A stretch of 64,000 nt of DNA. Source: JANQGG01 sp964642175 (GTDB lineage Bacteria > Bacteroidota > Chlorobiia > Chlorobiales > Chloroherpetonaceae). Where the stretch lies: contig CAZXOK010000011.1 of the NCBI GenBank assembly GCA_964642175.1, positions 1 to 64,000 on the forward strand. Direction: 5' to 3'. The notes under the pieces were generated by a model that saw only the letters and a program-made list of their open reading frames with translations, made no database searches and was not told the origin of the DNA. Positions 36,234-45,460 of the stretch are shown here, piece after piece; positions within the stretch are counted from its first letter, which is position 1, and every line of letters begins with the position of its first letter. The translations under genes and the position numbers were made by a program.

Positions 36234-37760
36234 ATGATATTTAAAAGCCTGCAATTCAAACTCTCAATCCTATTTGTATTATTACTTATTATCACCAGTA
36301 TCGGTTATTTTTTTACCGCTACCCAGTCTACAAGCATGTACCTGGCTGAAGCCACCCAAAAACTGCACGAAAACCTGGCCACAAAAATTGCCAAGGAAAT
36401 TGATATCAATACCAAGACTAATGCTATTGACCAAGTGCAGGTGCAGCGTGTCTTCGATCAGGCCAAACGCTTCAACCCGACCATTGGCATTTATCTGGTG
36501 GATATGACCGGCAAGATCATTATGCAACCTTCTGATTGCTCTGCAACTGAAATGAATGTTTCCACAAAAGAAATTGAAGCGTTTCTGAGAAATGATAAGC
36601 CTTTTCCGCTCTATGGCGAAGACCCTGCCAACCCTGATGAGCAACGCATTTTTTCAGCCCACCTTTTAAACATAGGTGCTGAAACACCACTGGCCTATCT
36701 ATATGTTACACTTGGCTGTGCTAATGCAACCAACACCCGGGAAATGATCAGGCAAAGCTACGCCCTGAAAGTTCTGGTGATATCGGTTATGCTGGCTCTT
36801 CTGGCCAGCCTGATTGTAGGTTTAGTGCTAATCGCCCTTCTGACAAAAGATCTATGGCGATTTGTCCATTTCATCCACGATCTCCAAAATTCAGACTTCT
36901 CGAAACCTAAACGCATTAAGCTCTCTTCCAGCAGTGAGCTAAATGAACTGGCCAACGCCTTTAACCAGATGGCTGAAAAAATTGAACGTTCTGTAGCCCA
37001 GTTACGCGATAACGAGAAATTGCTCAAAGAGTTTATCGCCAATATTTCTCACGATCTTCGCACCCCTTTGGCCTCTATAGAAGGTTATATGGAAACCATT
37101 CTTCTGAAAAAGCACCTGTTAAGCGAGAAAGAAAAAAATGCGTATTTCAATACCATTTTAAAAAATACCCGAACCCTGAACCACCTGGTGTTGCAACTTT
37201 TGGATCTCTCCAAACTTGAAGCCAAGCAGGTGAAATTGTACATGGAGCCCTTCTCTATGACCGAGTTGCTGCAGGATATTTTACTTAAGTTCAACCCGCA
37301 AGCCGAGTCTTCAGGTATAAAACTTGATGCTCATTTTCCCGACAATCCGTCGTTTGTTTTTGCCGACCTGGCACTCATAGACCGTGTTCTACAAAACCTT
37401 ATCGGCAATGCATTTCAACACACCAATACCGGCGGAACTGTGGATGTGATGGTGGAACAAACAGACAAATACCACTTGATGATCCATGTTCGCGATACCG
37501 GAAAAGGTATTCCACCCGAAGAGCTGGAAAATATTTTTAATCGTTTCTACCAGGGTGATAAAGTAAGGGCCAAAGCCGATTCCAGCGCGGGTCTTGGGCT
37601 TACCATCGCTCAAAAGATATTAGAGTTGCATCACTCCCTTTTGGAGGTACAGAGTGAAATCGGTAAAGGAACCACCTTCTCATTTACCTTGCAGGCTTAT
37701 ATGCAATCGGCTAATTGCAACAAACTGGTTAATGAACCACTTTTAAGCGAGCAAACTTAA
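36234..37760 (+). CDS. HAMP-containing sensor histidine kinase
   Basis: A 508-residue membrane kinase. Two membrane helices (about 8-28 and 178-203) flank a periplasmic sensor domain of about 150 residues. A HAMP linker follows (about 205-255, with FSKPKRIKLSSSSELNELANAFNQM), then HisKA with H273 in NISHDLRTPLASIEGYME, and HATPase_c with NLIGNAFQHT, VRDTGKGIPPEEL and GLGLTIAQKI. It probably phosphorylates the adjacent OmpR-type regulator. The periplasmic domain has no recognised ligand signature. Confidence 0.93.
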   Translation: MIFKSLQFKLSILFVLLLIITSIGYFFTATQSTSMYLAEATQKLHENLATKIAKEIDINTKTNAIDQVQVQRVFDQAKRFNPTIGIYLVDMTGKIIMQPSDCSATEMNVSTKEIEAFLRNDKPFPLYGEDPANPDEQRIFSAHLLNIGAETPLAYLYVTLGCANATNTREMIRQSYALKVLVISVMLALLASLIVGLVLIALLTKDLWRFVHFIHDLQNSDFSKPKRIKLSSSSELNELANAFNQMAEKIERSVAQLRDNEKLLKEFIANISHDLRTPLASIEGYMETILLKKHLLSEKEKNAYFNTILKNTRTLNHLVLQLLDLSKLEAKQVKLYMEPFSMTELLQDILLKFNPQAESSGIKLDAHFPDNPSFVFADLALIDRVLQNLIGNAFQHTNTGGTVDVMVEQTDKYHLMIHVRDTGKGIPPEELENIFNRFYQGDKVRAKADSSAGLGLTIAQKILELHHSLLEVQSEIGKGTTFSFTLQAYMQSANCNKLVNEPLLSEQT

Positions 37761-37931
37761 TTCCTACATTCAGTTTTGCAATTACAAAGCTACGGGTCAG
37801 GCCTTTTTATTAAGCCCGGGGCTCTATCAATGGCGTGCATTTGGCTTGCCAGTAAGCTCTGTTGCTATTTGATTCAATGAATCAGCGCAGCTACCTTTCC
37901 CATCGTAGCAAGATTAATTTGAGGTACCAGC

Positions 37932-38961
37932 TTAGAATTTTTTGCGCTGCAGGCTTTTCTTATAGTTTTTAACCATCTTCCCGAAATCCTTATCTTTGCG
38001 GCGTTTTTCTTTTGCCGACATCTCGTAATGCGCCTGCTCTTTCTGCATTTTTATATAATTGTTATAAGCCTCCCTGTCCAGTTTTCCTTTCTCGAGGGCT
38101 TGAAGCACGGCGCAACCGGCCCCAAGCTGTAAAATCTCATTAAAGGTCGTTTCCAACCCGGCCCCGGTATCGGCAAGGCCAACTTCTCTCATTCCCGGTG
38201 TATCAATAAGCATTGCTCCGGACGCCAGCACCACCAATTGCCGGTGGCTGGTTACATGGCGGCCTTTGTGTGTGCTCTGGCTGATGGCACCGGTTTTCAT
38301 GCTATCTTGTCCTGATAGCCGGTTTATCAGGGATGATTTGCCCACACCCGACGAGCCCAAAACGCAATAGGTTTTGCCTTTTTCAAGTTGCTTGGTTAGT
38401 GCCGGGTAACCTTCACCACTCTGGTTGCTGAGAGCCAAAACAGGAACCTCAAGAATTCTGGATTTGATATCAGACATGATCTCAGTGAGCTTTTCGGTGT
38501 CGATCAAATCAATTTTTGTGAGCACAATTACGGGGCTGACTTTCGACGCATAGCACAAGTTAAGATACCGCTCGAGGCGGTTCAGGTTAAAATCCCGATC
38601 TACGGCCTGCGCCAGAAAGGCTTTATCAATATTGGTAGCGATAATCTGGATGTCTGTTTGCTCGCCCACAGCTTGCCTGAAGATCGTAGACTCACGGGGC
38701 AGAATGTGATGAATAATCGCAAATTCAGCATCATAAACCTGCTTGGCCACCCAATCGCCAACTGCGGGAAAGTCTTTGCGGCTTTGAGCGCCAAAACGCA
38801 TGTTGCCGGTTATTTCTACATCCAGCTCGCCTTCTCCGGCTAAAACCACGTAGCGCTCTTTGTGCTCGGGCAATCACACGCCCGATCTGAAACCCCGTAA
38901 GGTTTTGCTCTTGGGTGTAGCGGGCTAATGCTTCTGAAAATCTAAGGTCTTGCAGAGTCAT
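37932..38961 (-). pseudogene. rsgA: Ribosome-associated GTPase RsgA, frameshifted and missing its zinc finger
   Basis: The 5' part (ATG at 38961, MTLQDLRFSEALARYTQEQ) continues to GRVIA and is then out of frame with the main part, EHKERYVVLAGEGEL onward. One extra C within a CCC run (plus strand GGG at 38868-38870) explains the shift. The circularly permuted GTPase core is otherwise complete: VLTKIDL, GSSGVGKSSLINRL, IDTPGMRE. The usual C-x4-C-x-H-x5-C zinc finger is absent: the sequence passes from FNEILQLG to AGCAVLQALEKG, an apparent in-frame deletion of about 12-14 residues. A TTG at 38873 could start a shortened product. RsgA normally helps 30S subunit maturation. Confidence 0.8.
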
Positions 38962-39231
38962 GCTAATAGGCTTATTTAATAAATACATTAGAAAAAACTG
39001 TATAAGATAAAATATTTAAAGAGCTTAATAATATCGTTTTATCGCTTTTTACACTGCATTCTGACTTCTCTCCTCCTTGAAAATCAACGGGTAAGATTGC
39101 CAGCAGTTATACGACAATTTTCCCGGGGGTTAGTCTTTCAATAAAAATCAAAGCCAAAAACCACGAATTGGAATGGAATGGCCAAAAAATGGCTTAGATC
39201 ATACAGAACATTTAAAACCACCAATCGTCAA

Positions 39232-39924
39232 ATGAAAACCTCAAAAGCTATCGAGCTAAAAGGCGTTGAAAAATGGTACCTCGAAGCCGGAAAAAAACAC
39301 AGGGTTCTTGATCAGTTGAACCTGGACATCCACACCGGTGAAATTGTAATTCTCCTCGGCAAAAGCGGATCGGGTAAAACCACCCTGTTGAACCTCCTGA
39401 GTGGCATTGATCTGCCCAGTTCAGGCGATATTATCATCAATAACACCAACCTGACAACCCTGACTGAAAACGACCGAACCCGGCTCAGACGTTATAACAT
39501 GGGGTTCGTATTCCAATTTTTTAATTTAATTCCAACCCTTTCGGTAGAAGATAACCTGAAACTACCCCTGGAACTAACCGGGAAAAAGGATACACAGAAA
39601 ATAGACCATCTCCTGCAAGAAGTGGGGCTTCTGGATCGCAAGCACAGCTTTCCGGATAAACTCTCGGGCGGCGAGCAGCAGCGTGTAGCCATTTGCCGGG
39701 CCCTGGTGCATGATCCTGAAATTATCCTGGCCGATGAACCCACCGGCAACCTGGATTATGAGACCGGCCAAACCATCATTGATTTGCTGGACCGACTGGT
39801 TCGCCAGGAAGGCAAAACCATGATCATGGTTACCCATAGTCAGGATCTGTTTGGGCTGGCCGACCGGGTCTATCATGTTAAACAAGGTCGTCTGGAAGCA
39901 TTAAACACCGAACCTGCACCATGA
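39232..39924 (+). CDS. ABC transporter ATP-binding protein (LolD/MacB type)
   Basis: About 230 residues from the ATG at 39232 (MKTSKAIELKGVEKWYLEAG); upstream in-frame codons to 39178 look non-coding. Complete ABC motifs: Walker A GKSGSGKTTLLNLL, Q-loop FVFQFFNLIPTL, signature LSGGEQQRV, Walker B ILADEPTGNLD and H-loop VTHSQD. The motifs match lipoprotein-release or macrolide-type exporters. It overlaps the FtsX-like permease gene by 4 bp. Together with the AttH/CrtC-type lipoprotein gene downstream it forms an att-like operon. Confidence 0.92.
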   Translation: MKTSKAIELKGVEKWYLEAGKKHRVLDQLNLDIHTGEIVILLGKSGSGKTTLLNLLSGIDLPSSGDIIINNTNLTTLTENDRTRLRRYNMGFVFQFFNLIPTLSVEDNLKLPLELTGKKDTQKIDHLLQEVGLLDRKHSFPDKLSGGEQQRVAICRALVHDPEIILADEPTGNLDYETGQTIIDLLDRLVRQEGKTMIMVTHSQDLFGLADRVYHVKQGRLEALNTEPAP

Positions 39925-42479
39925 GCCGTACTCTTTTAAAAGCCAGCCTGGGCTATCACCAAAAACACATCTGGCAAGTGCTGCTTTCTATGCTGGGTAT
40001 CGCCATTGGTGTTTCAGTCGTGATCTCGATTGATCTGGCCAATCAAAGCTCCAAAACCGCGTTTGAGCAGTCCATGAAACAGGTGATGGGTCAGTCAACC
40101 CATACTCTTATCCGGCCGGGTGCGGGTATTGCAGACTCCATCTACAAAAAAATCCGTATTGATCTGGGCATCCGAAAATCGGCCCCGGTGGTCGAAGGAT
40201 CGGTGATCCTTACCGGCCCTACCTCATCGCAAACCTTTACCCTGCTTGGCGTTGATCCCTTTGCTGAGCGGCAGTTCCGTCCAGGCTCGCAGGAGATCAC
40301 CTATCCCAAACCTTACACATTCGGCGATTTTATCACGCACCCTTCGGGGGTAGTCCTGAGCCGAAACAGCGCATCGGCTTTAGGTGTGGGTGTGGGCGAT
40401 ACACTAACCCTTCAATTTGGCGGTTCCTTTTCAAATATGATTCTTATCGGACTGATTGAGCCCGATAACTCCAACCCGGCCGACTCCTTTGAAAATATAT
40501 GCCTGGCTGATATTTCAACTGCTCAGCGCGTTCTGGCCATGCCCGGGGCTTTAAGCCGGATCGACCTGATCTTTGAAGAAACAGCCGAAGAGACGGCTTT
40601 AAAACAACAATTACTGGACGCATTGCCTGCCGGGTATCAACTTAAACCGGCCGGCTCCCGCCAGGCCATGGCCGAGCAAATGACAAAAGCCTTTGAGCTG
40701 AACCTTTCTGCCCTGAGCTGGCTGGCCCTGATCGTTGGCATGTTCCTGATCTACAACATGATGACCTTTTCCGTGGTCCAGCGCTACCGATTTTTTGGCC
40801 TGTTGCGCTCGACCGGCGTATTCAGATCGGAAATATTCAGACTGATCCTCCTGGAGGCCCTGGTACTTGGCACCCTGGGTTCGGCCATCGGCATCGGTAT
40901 CGGGTTTGTGCTCGCCGATAGCATAATCCTGCTGATCAGTCGCTCCATTAACGACCTGTATTACACCACCAAAGTCCAGGAGATTGATGTATCGGTGTTC
41001 AGTCTGGTTAAAGCTCTGGGCCTGGGGCTTGGGGTCACCTTACTCTCGGCGCTTAAACCGGCGCGTGAAGCTATGGCTCAATCCGCCAATACCATGCTCA
41101 AACGCTCCGAGTCTGAATCCGCCTTTAAAGCCCGCCTGCCGATCTTAGCCAAAATCGGGCTTCTCTGTCTGGCGTTGAGCATTGGCCTTATGATGGTCTC
41201 GGGCAGCAACATTATCCTGAGTTATATCGGAATTTTGCTCATCATTATCGGTATAAGTCTGTTTACCCCGTCCATGGTGCTGCTGTTTATCTCATTGATC
41301 AGCCGACTGCTCTCATTTACCGGTGGTACAAGTCTGCGTCTGGCGTTGGGGCATATCCAAAGTGAGCTCAGCCGCTCCTCGGTAGCCATTGCAGCCCTGG
41401 CCCTGGCTGTAGCAGCCACATTTGCTGTTGGTACTATGATCGGTAGTTTTCGGCAAACCGTCGTGGTATGGCTCGAAGAGCGGCTTAAAGCTGATCTGTA
41501 CATCTCGGCACCCTCGCTGGTTTCCCGACGCAACGATGCGCTGCTCCCGCCCGATATCTTAAAACGCTATCAGAATCATCCCGGTATTGAATCGGTGAAT
41601 TATTACCGGGAGATCAAGCTGCCGGTAGATAATAAGGAGATCAGCATTATCGGGATCAATTTAACTGAGCAAAACAAATCCACCTACCGGTTTAAATCGG
41701 GCCGGGCCGAGGATATCTGGCAAACCCTTTCAAGTGGCCGGCATATTCTGATCACTGAACCATTTTCCTACAAAAATAATACTGTAGTAGGTGATTCGCT
41801 CTCTCTGCCCACAACCCGGGGCAACGAAACATTTTACGTGGCCGGTATTTATTACGACTATGGCTCCGACCTGGGCTTTATTACCATGCCTTACGAGCAT
41901 TTCATCACCTTCTGGCCCGACCGGCAACTCTCGGCCTTATCGGTTCGTGCCAAGCCGGGTGTTGATGTTAATGAACTGGCCGGATCGTTGCGTTCGCTCT
42001 CACCCCCAGAAGAGGAACTTAACATTCGTACCAACACCTTTTTGCGCGAGACGTCCATCGATATCTTCGACCGCTCGTTTGCTATTGCCGGGGTGCTGCA
42101 GGTGCTGACCATTATTGTGGCCCTGATCGGTATCTTTAGCGCGTTGATGGCCTTTCAGCTAGAAAAAAGCCGACAGCTCGGTGTATTGCGTGCTACCGGG
42201 CTCACCACATCGGAACTCTGGCGGCTAACCTTGCTCCAGACCTCGCTGATGGGCAGTATGGCGGGTTTACTGGCTCTGCCGCTTGGCAATGCCCTGGCCT
42301 GGATCCTGATCCACGTGATCAGCGCCCGTTCGTTTGGATGGACATTCCAGTTTCAATTATTGCCCGATCTCTACATACAGGCTATTTTGCTGGCCATTTT
42401 AGCCGCGTTAATATCGGGCCTTATCCCGGCTTACCGCATGGCAAACACCTCACCGGCTGAAGCCTTACGCGCCGATTAA
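39921..42479 (+). CDS. FtsX/MacB-like ABC transporter permease (large, two-module)
   Basis: An 852-residue permease with an N-terminal helix (about 18-38), a periplasmic domain, a three-helix FtsX module near 255-390, a further helix pair (about 405-460), a helix near 480, a second periplasmic domain, and a terminal FtsX module (about 715-850) ending ISGLIPAYRMANTSPAEALRAD. This reads as two permease modules fused into one chain. Conserved TGVFRSEIF and ATGLTTSELWRL loops match the family. Base composition in this operon is visibly more GC-rich than the neighbouring genes. Confidence 0.9.
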   Translation: MSRTLLKASLGYHQKHIWQVLLSMLGIAIGVSVVISIDLANQSSKTAFEQSMKQVMGQSTHTLIRPGAGIADSIYKKIRIDLGIRKSAPVVEGSVILTGPTSSQTFTLLGVDPFAERQFRPGSQEITYPKPYTFGDFITHPSGVVLSRNSASALGVGVGDTLTLQFGGSFSNMILIGLIEPDNSNPADSFENICLADISTAQRVLAMPGALSRIDLIFEETAEETALKQQLLDALPAGYQLKPAGSRQAMAEQMTKAFELNLSALSWLALIVGMFLIYNMMTFSVVQRYRFFGLLRSTGVFRSEIFRLILLEALVLGTLGSAIGIGIGFVLADSIILLISRSINDLYYTTKVQEIDVSVFSLVKALGLGLGVTLLSALKPAREAMAQSANTMLKRSESESAFKARLPILAKIGLLCLALSIGLMMVSGSNIILSYIGILLIIIGISLFTPSMVLLFISLISRLLSFTGGTSLRLALGHIQSELSRSSVAIAALALAVAATFAVGTMIGSFRQTVVVWLEERLKADLYISAPSLVSRRNDALLPPDILKRYQNHPGIESVNYYREIKLPVDNKEISIIGINLTEQNKSTYRFKSGRAEDIWQTLSSGRHILITEPFSYKNNTVVGDSLSLPTTRGNETFYVAGIYYDYGSDLGFITMPYEHFITFWPDRQLSALSVRAKPGVDVNELAGSLRSLSPPEEELNIRTNTFLRETSIDIFDRSFAIAGVLQVLTIIVALIGIFSALMAFQLEKSRQLGVLRATGLTTSELWRLTLLQTSLMGSMAGLLALPLGNALAWILIHVISARSFGWTFQFQLLPDLYIQAILLAILAALISGLIPAYRMANTSPAEALRAD

Positions 42480-42499
42480 CTCTCAGATGTTGACACCTT

Positions 42500-43675
42500 A
42501 TGAAAACACGCTTTTTCTTACATCCGCTTAATCATATAATTTTGCTGATTTTAGTTTTTGCGCTTCTCTTCTCAGGCTGCAAATCCGGGACAACGGAGAC
42601 AAAAACCGACTCGATGACGGTTGCCGAAGCCATGGCCGATAGTGATACCGCCGGGTATGCACAGGTTATAGAACCGCGCACGTTTTCATTTCCGGTCGAT
42701 CACGGTCCTCACCCCGATTTTAAAACCGAGTGGTGGTATGTTACAGGGAATTTATCTGATGAAAGCCAACAGGAATACGGGTTTCAATTTACCCTGTTTC
42801 GCTCGGCCATGTCGCCAAAAGACACCGAAAAATCTTCCCTATGGGCCACCCGGCAGCTTTACATGGGACACTTCACGATCACAGATCTGCAAAACAAAAC
42901 CTTTACGTTTGAAGAGCGCTTTGCCCGTGCGGCAAATGGACTGGCGGGCGCTCAAACCCACCCGCCCAAAGCCTGGCTGGAAAATTGGTCGTTCGAGCTT
43001 CTGGATACCGTTTCGGCATTAACCACATTCGATATGCGGGCCACTCTGGAAAATGCCGGTTTAAATCTGAATTTAAAAGCCCTGAAACCTATTGTGCTGC
43101 AGGGCGAAGGCGGCCTGAGCCAGAAAGGGCCTGAGCCCGGCAATGCCTCTTATTACTACTCCCTGACACGGCTCCAGGCAACCGGCACCATGGCGATCAA
43201 CAACCAAACCAAACCGGTTACCGGCCAGGCCTGGCTCGACCGTGAATGGAGTACCAGCGCACTAAGCCAGAACCAGGTGGGTTGGGATTGGTTCTCATTG
43301 CAATTGGACGATAACCGCGAGATCATGTACTACCAGTTGCGCCAGAAAGATGGCTCGGCCGATTCGCTGAGCAAAGGCGCATTTGTTTCACCCGAGGGCA
43401 CCTATCGAAAGATCACCTCTTCGGAAGTTCGCTTAACCGTGCTGGATCAATGGGAAAGCCCTCTGGGCGGCGTTTATCCCTCGGGATGGGAACTGGAGAT
43501 CCCGGCAGAAAACCTCTCATTAACCATCACCCCGAAATTAAAATCGCAGGAGTTGGATGTTCAGATCCGCTACTGGGAAGGCTCGGTACAGGTTAGTGGA
43601 CTCTCAAAGGGCAAACCCATCACAGGTCGGGGCTATGTAGAACTTACAGGTTACGCAACCGATCAGCCTAAATAA
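42500..43675 (+). CDS. AttH/carotenoid 1,2-hydratase-like lipoprotein
   Basis: A 391-residue lipoprotein: LVFALLFSGC lipobox, then the hallmark FPVDHGPHPDFKTEWWYVTGNL that opens the AttH/CrtC-like lipocalin fold, later WLDREWSTSALSQNQVGWDWFSLQL, and a C-terminal GRGYVELTGYA. In the attEFGH arrangement a homologous protein follows an ATPase and FtsX-like permeases. Here it follows them by 20 bp, so it probably binds the lipidic substrate of that transporter. Whether it has hydratase activity is unknown. Confidence 0.85.
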   Translation: MKTRFFLHPLNHIILLILVFALLFSGCKSGTTETKTDSMTVAEAMADSDTAGYAQVIEPRTFSFPVDHGPHPDFKTEWWYVTGNLSDESQQEYGFQFTLFRSAMSPKDTEKSSLWATRQLYMGHFTITDLQNKTFTFEERFARAANGLAGAQTHPPKAWLENWSFELLDTVSALTTFDMRATLENAGLNLNLKALKPIVLQGEGGLSQKGPEPGNASYYYSLTRLQATGTMAINNQTKPVTGQAWLDREWSTSALSQNQVGWDWFSLQLDDNREIMYYQLRQKDGSADSLSKGAFVSPEGTYRKITSSEVRLTVLDQWESPLGGVYPSGWELEIPAENLSLTITPKLKSQELDVQIRYWEGSVQVSGLSKGKPITGRGYVELTGYATDQPK

Positions 43676-43680
43676 GAATT

Positions 43681-43706
43681 TTACCATAACTTAACATTGC
43701 ACTCAT
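43681..43706 (+). promoter_or_regulatory. PHO-box-like 11-bp repeats upstream of the permuted alkaline phosphatase
   Basis: Units TTAC (43681-43684), TAAC (43692-43695) and a weaker TCAT (43703-43706) recur every 11 bp, about 52-77 bp before the ATG. They share CCATAACTTAAC with the repeats upstream of the second phosphatase. The 11-bp spacing is typical of PhoB-type sites. Confidence 0.5.
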
Positions 43707-43757
43707 TCAAGTATTCAATGTAATCCGTATTTTAAGTTTTATTCATCAAAATTTGAG

Positions 43758-45269
43758 ATGCCTGTGTTACGACTATGCATTTTTATTGGCGTGTTGATTG
43801 CTTTTACAGCCTGCGATCCCTCAAAACAAGTTAAGGTTGAGGATTATTCTAAAGTAACCTTTTCCCAGGCCCTCGATAGTGCGCGTGCCTATTTTGGTTT
43901 GGGTGATAGCACCCTTCATCCAAAACTAAAACTTTCGGCTTACGACTCTCTTGTGTTAAAGGAAGCTTTCCTAAAAAGCATGACCGGTAAAAATTCTTTT
44001 CCTGAAGAAAAGAATAAAGTACTCTATGGATCCTACGATCCATTTACGGTAACTATAACCCATTTGCTGAACCAAAAAGCTGGGATGACATGGGGAAGCT
44101 ATTCCCATACGGGTATTCCGGTACCGGTTTATGCTAAGGGTGCTGGCCAGGAAGCGTTCTGCGGTTATTATGATAACACCGATATTGCTAAAAAAATCAT
44201 CCGCATAGGTGAACTGGATAAACCATCTACTACGGCTTCTGCTCCGAAATATATTTTCTTCTTTATCGGCGATGGCATGGCCATACCTCAGATTGAAGCC
44301 ACACAGGCCTACCTGGCTCATCTTAATCCGGATAGTTCTAATACCTGGCTCCCCAATCTGAATATCCTAAGGCTGCCGGTAAACGGCATTGCCACATCGC
44401 AGGCCCAGGATCGGTATATCACCGGTTCTGCTGCTGCGGGTACAGCCCTTGCAACGGGATATAAAACTACCATCGGAACCATCTCAAAATCTCCTGATCA
44501 CACCCGGAATTATAAAACCATGGCTGAAATGGCCAGGGATAAAGGTAAGAAAGTTGGTATTATCTCCAGTGTGAGTATCGATCATGCCACACCGGCTTGT
44601 TTTTATGCCCATGAAACCAGCCGAAACCACTACAACAATATAGCTGCTCAAATGGCCACCAGCGACTTTGAGTTTTTTGGCGGTGGTTTTGCGAAAGGTG
44701 ACTTCGAAAAATCCAAAACCGCTGACCCGGAAGGCGATCCAAAGGACATCCTCACAATCATGCAGCAGGCCGGGTATAAAATTGCTACCAACTCGTCTGA
44801 GCTGGCTCTTATTGAATCAAATGAAAAATGCTGGGCTTATACAGCTTACGACCAAAGCGGTGCACTCTCTTACGCCATAGACCGCTCGGGTAACGACTTA
44901 TCACTGGCGGATTTTACAACCCAGGCCATCAGGCTATTGGATAACCCCAATGGCTTTTTTATGATGATTGAGGGTGGGAAAATTGACTGGGCCTGCCACG
45001 CCAATGATGCCACTTCGGCAATTCAGGATGTTCTGGCTTTTGATGAAGCTCTATCGGTGGCACTTGCGTTTGAAAAACAGCATCCTAACCAAACGCTTAT
45101 TGTGGTGACTGGTGATCATGAATGCGGTGCGCTCTCACTGGGCTATGCCACAACCAAGTACAATACTGCATTTGAAATTCTGGATTATCAAAAGATGTCG
45201 TTCCAGGCGTTTAACGCTCAGGTTGAGTCTTGGAAAACACAATCTACTCAGACACTCACAAAATATTAA
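43758..45269 (+). CDS. Alkaline phosphatase lipoprotein, circularly permuted
   Basis: A 503-residue lipoprotein (FTAC, C19). The N-terminal segment (33-154) equals the C-terminal segment (about 500-621) of the neighbouring phosphatase, including YGSYDPFTVTITHLLNQKAG and the metal-binding SHTG (H117) with PVPVYA. The usual catalytic core then begins at 162 with PKYIFFFIGDGM (D172), nucleophile S224 (ITGSAAAGTA), IDHATPA, GGKIDWACHANDA (D410, H414) and TGDHECG (D453, H454), and ends at 503. The order is thus permuted but all expected motifs are retained, so it is probably active in phosphate release. The gene sits behind a PHO-box-like repeat. Confidence 0.93.
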   Translation: MPVLRLCIFIGVLIAFTACDPSKQVKVEDYSKVTFSQALDSARAYFGLGDSTLHPKLKLSAYDSLVLKEAFLKSMTGKNSFPEEKNKVLYGSYDPFTVTITHLLNQKAGMTWGSYSHTGIPVPVYAKGAGQEAFCGYYDNTDIAKKIIRIGELDKPSTTASAPKYIFFFIGDGMAIPQIEATQAYLAHLNPDSSNTWLPNLNILRLPVNGIATSQAQDRYITGSAAAGTALATGYKTTIGTISKSPDHTRNYKTMAEMARDKGKKVGIISSVSIDHATPACFYAHETSRNHYNNIAAQMATSDFEFFGGGFAKGDFEKSKTADPEGDPKDILTIMQQAGYKIATNSSELALIESNEKCWAYTAYDQSGALSYAIDRSGNDLSLADFTTQAIRLLDNPNGFFMMIEGGKIDWACHANDATSAIQDVLAFDEALSVALAFEKQHPNQTLIVVTGDHECGALSLGYATTKYNTAFEILDYQKMSFQAFNAQVESWKTQSTQTLTKY

Positions 45270-45320
45270 GTTATTATTATATAATTACTTATACTATTTC
45301 CCCCACAGTCTGTAGATTAA

Positions 45321-45364
45321 CTTAACGGTTTGGTAACCATAACTTAACCCTTCCCTAACTTTCA
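45321..45364 (+). promoter_or_regulatory. PHO-box-like array of four 11-bp repeats upstream of the second phosphatase
   Basis: TAAC recurs at 45323, 45334, 45345 and 45356, an exact 11-bp step repeated four times, ending about 97 bp before the ATG. This matches the helical spacing of tandem PhoB-family binding sites. The response regulator gene at 35506 is a candidate binder, though unlinked. Confidence 0.65.
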
Positions 45365-45447
45365 GTTTATAACGTTGCAACTGATATGATTCACCCCGTT
45401 CTTTAAACATCATATCAATAAACATACCCTTGCAAAACAAACCTAAA

Positions 45448-45453
45448 AAGGAG
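45448..45453 (+). promoter_or_regulatory. Strong ribosome-binding site of the second phosphatase
   Basis: AAGGAG lies 7 nt before the ATG at 45461. Most genes in the window lack such a clear Shine-Dalgarno, so strong translation is likely. Confidence 0.7.
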
Positions 45454-45460
45454 AAAAACA

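Noticed and set aside
37761..37931. A terminator after the histidine kinase (CGGG...CCCG around 37793-37820)
   Set aside because: The stem is only four or five pairs and has no T-run.
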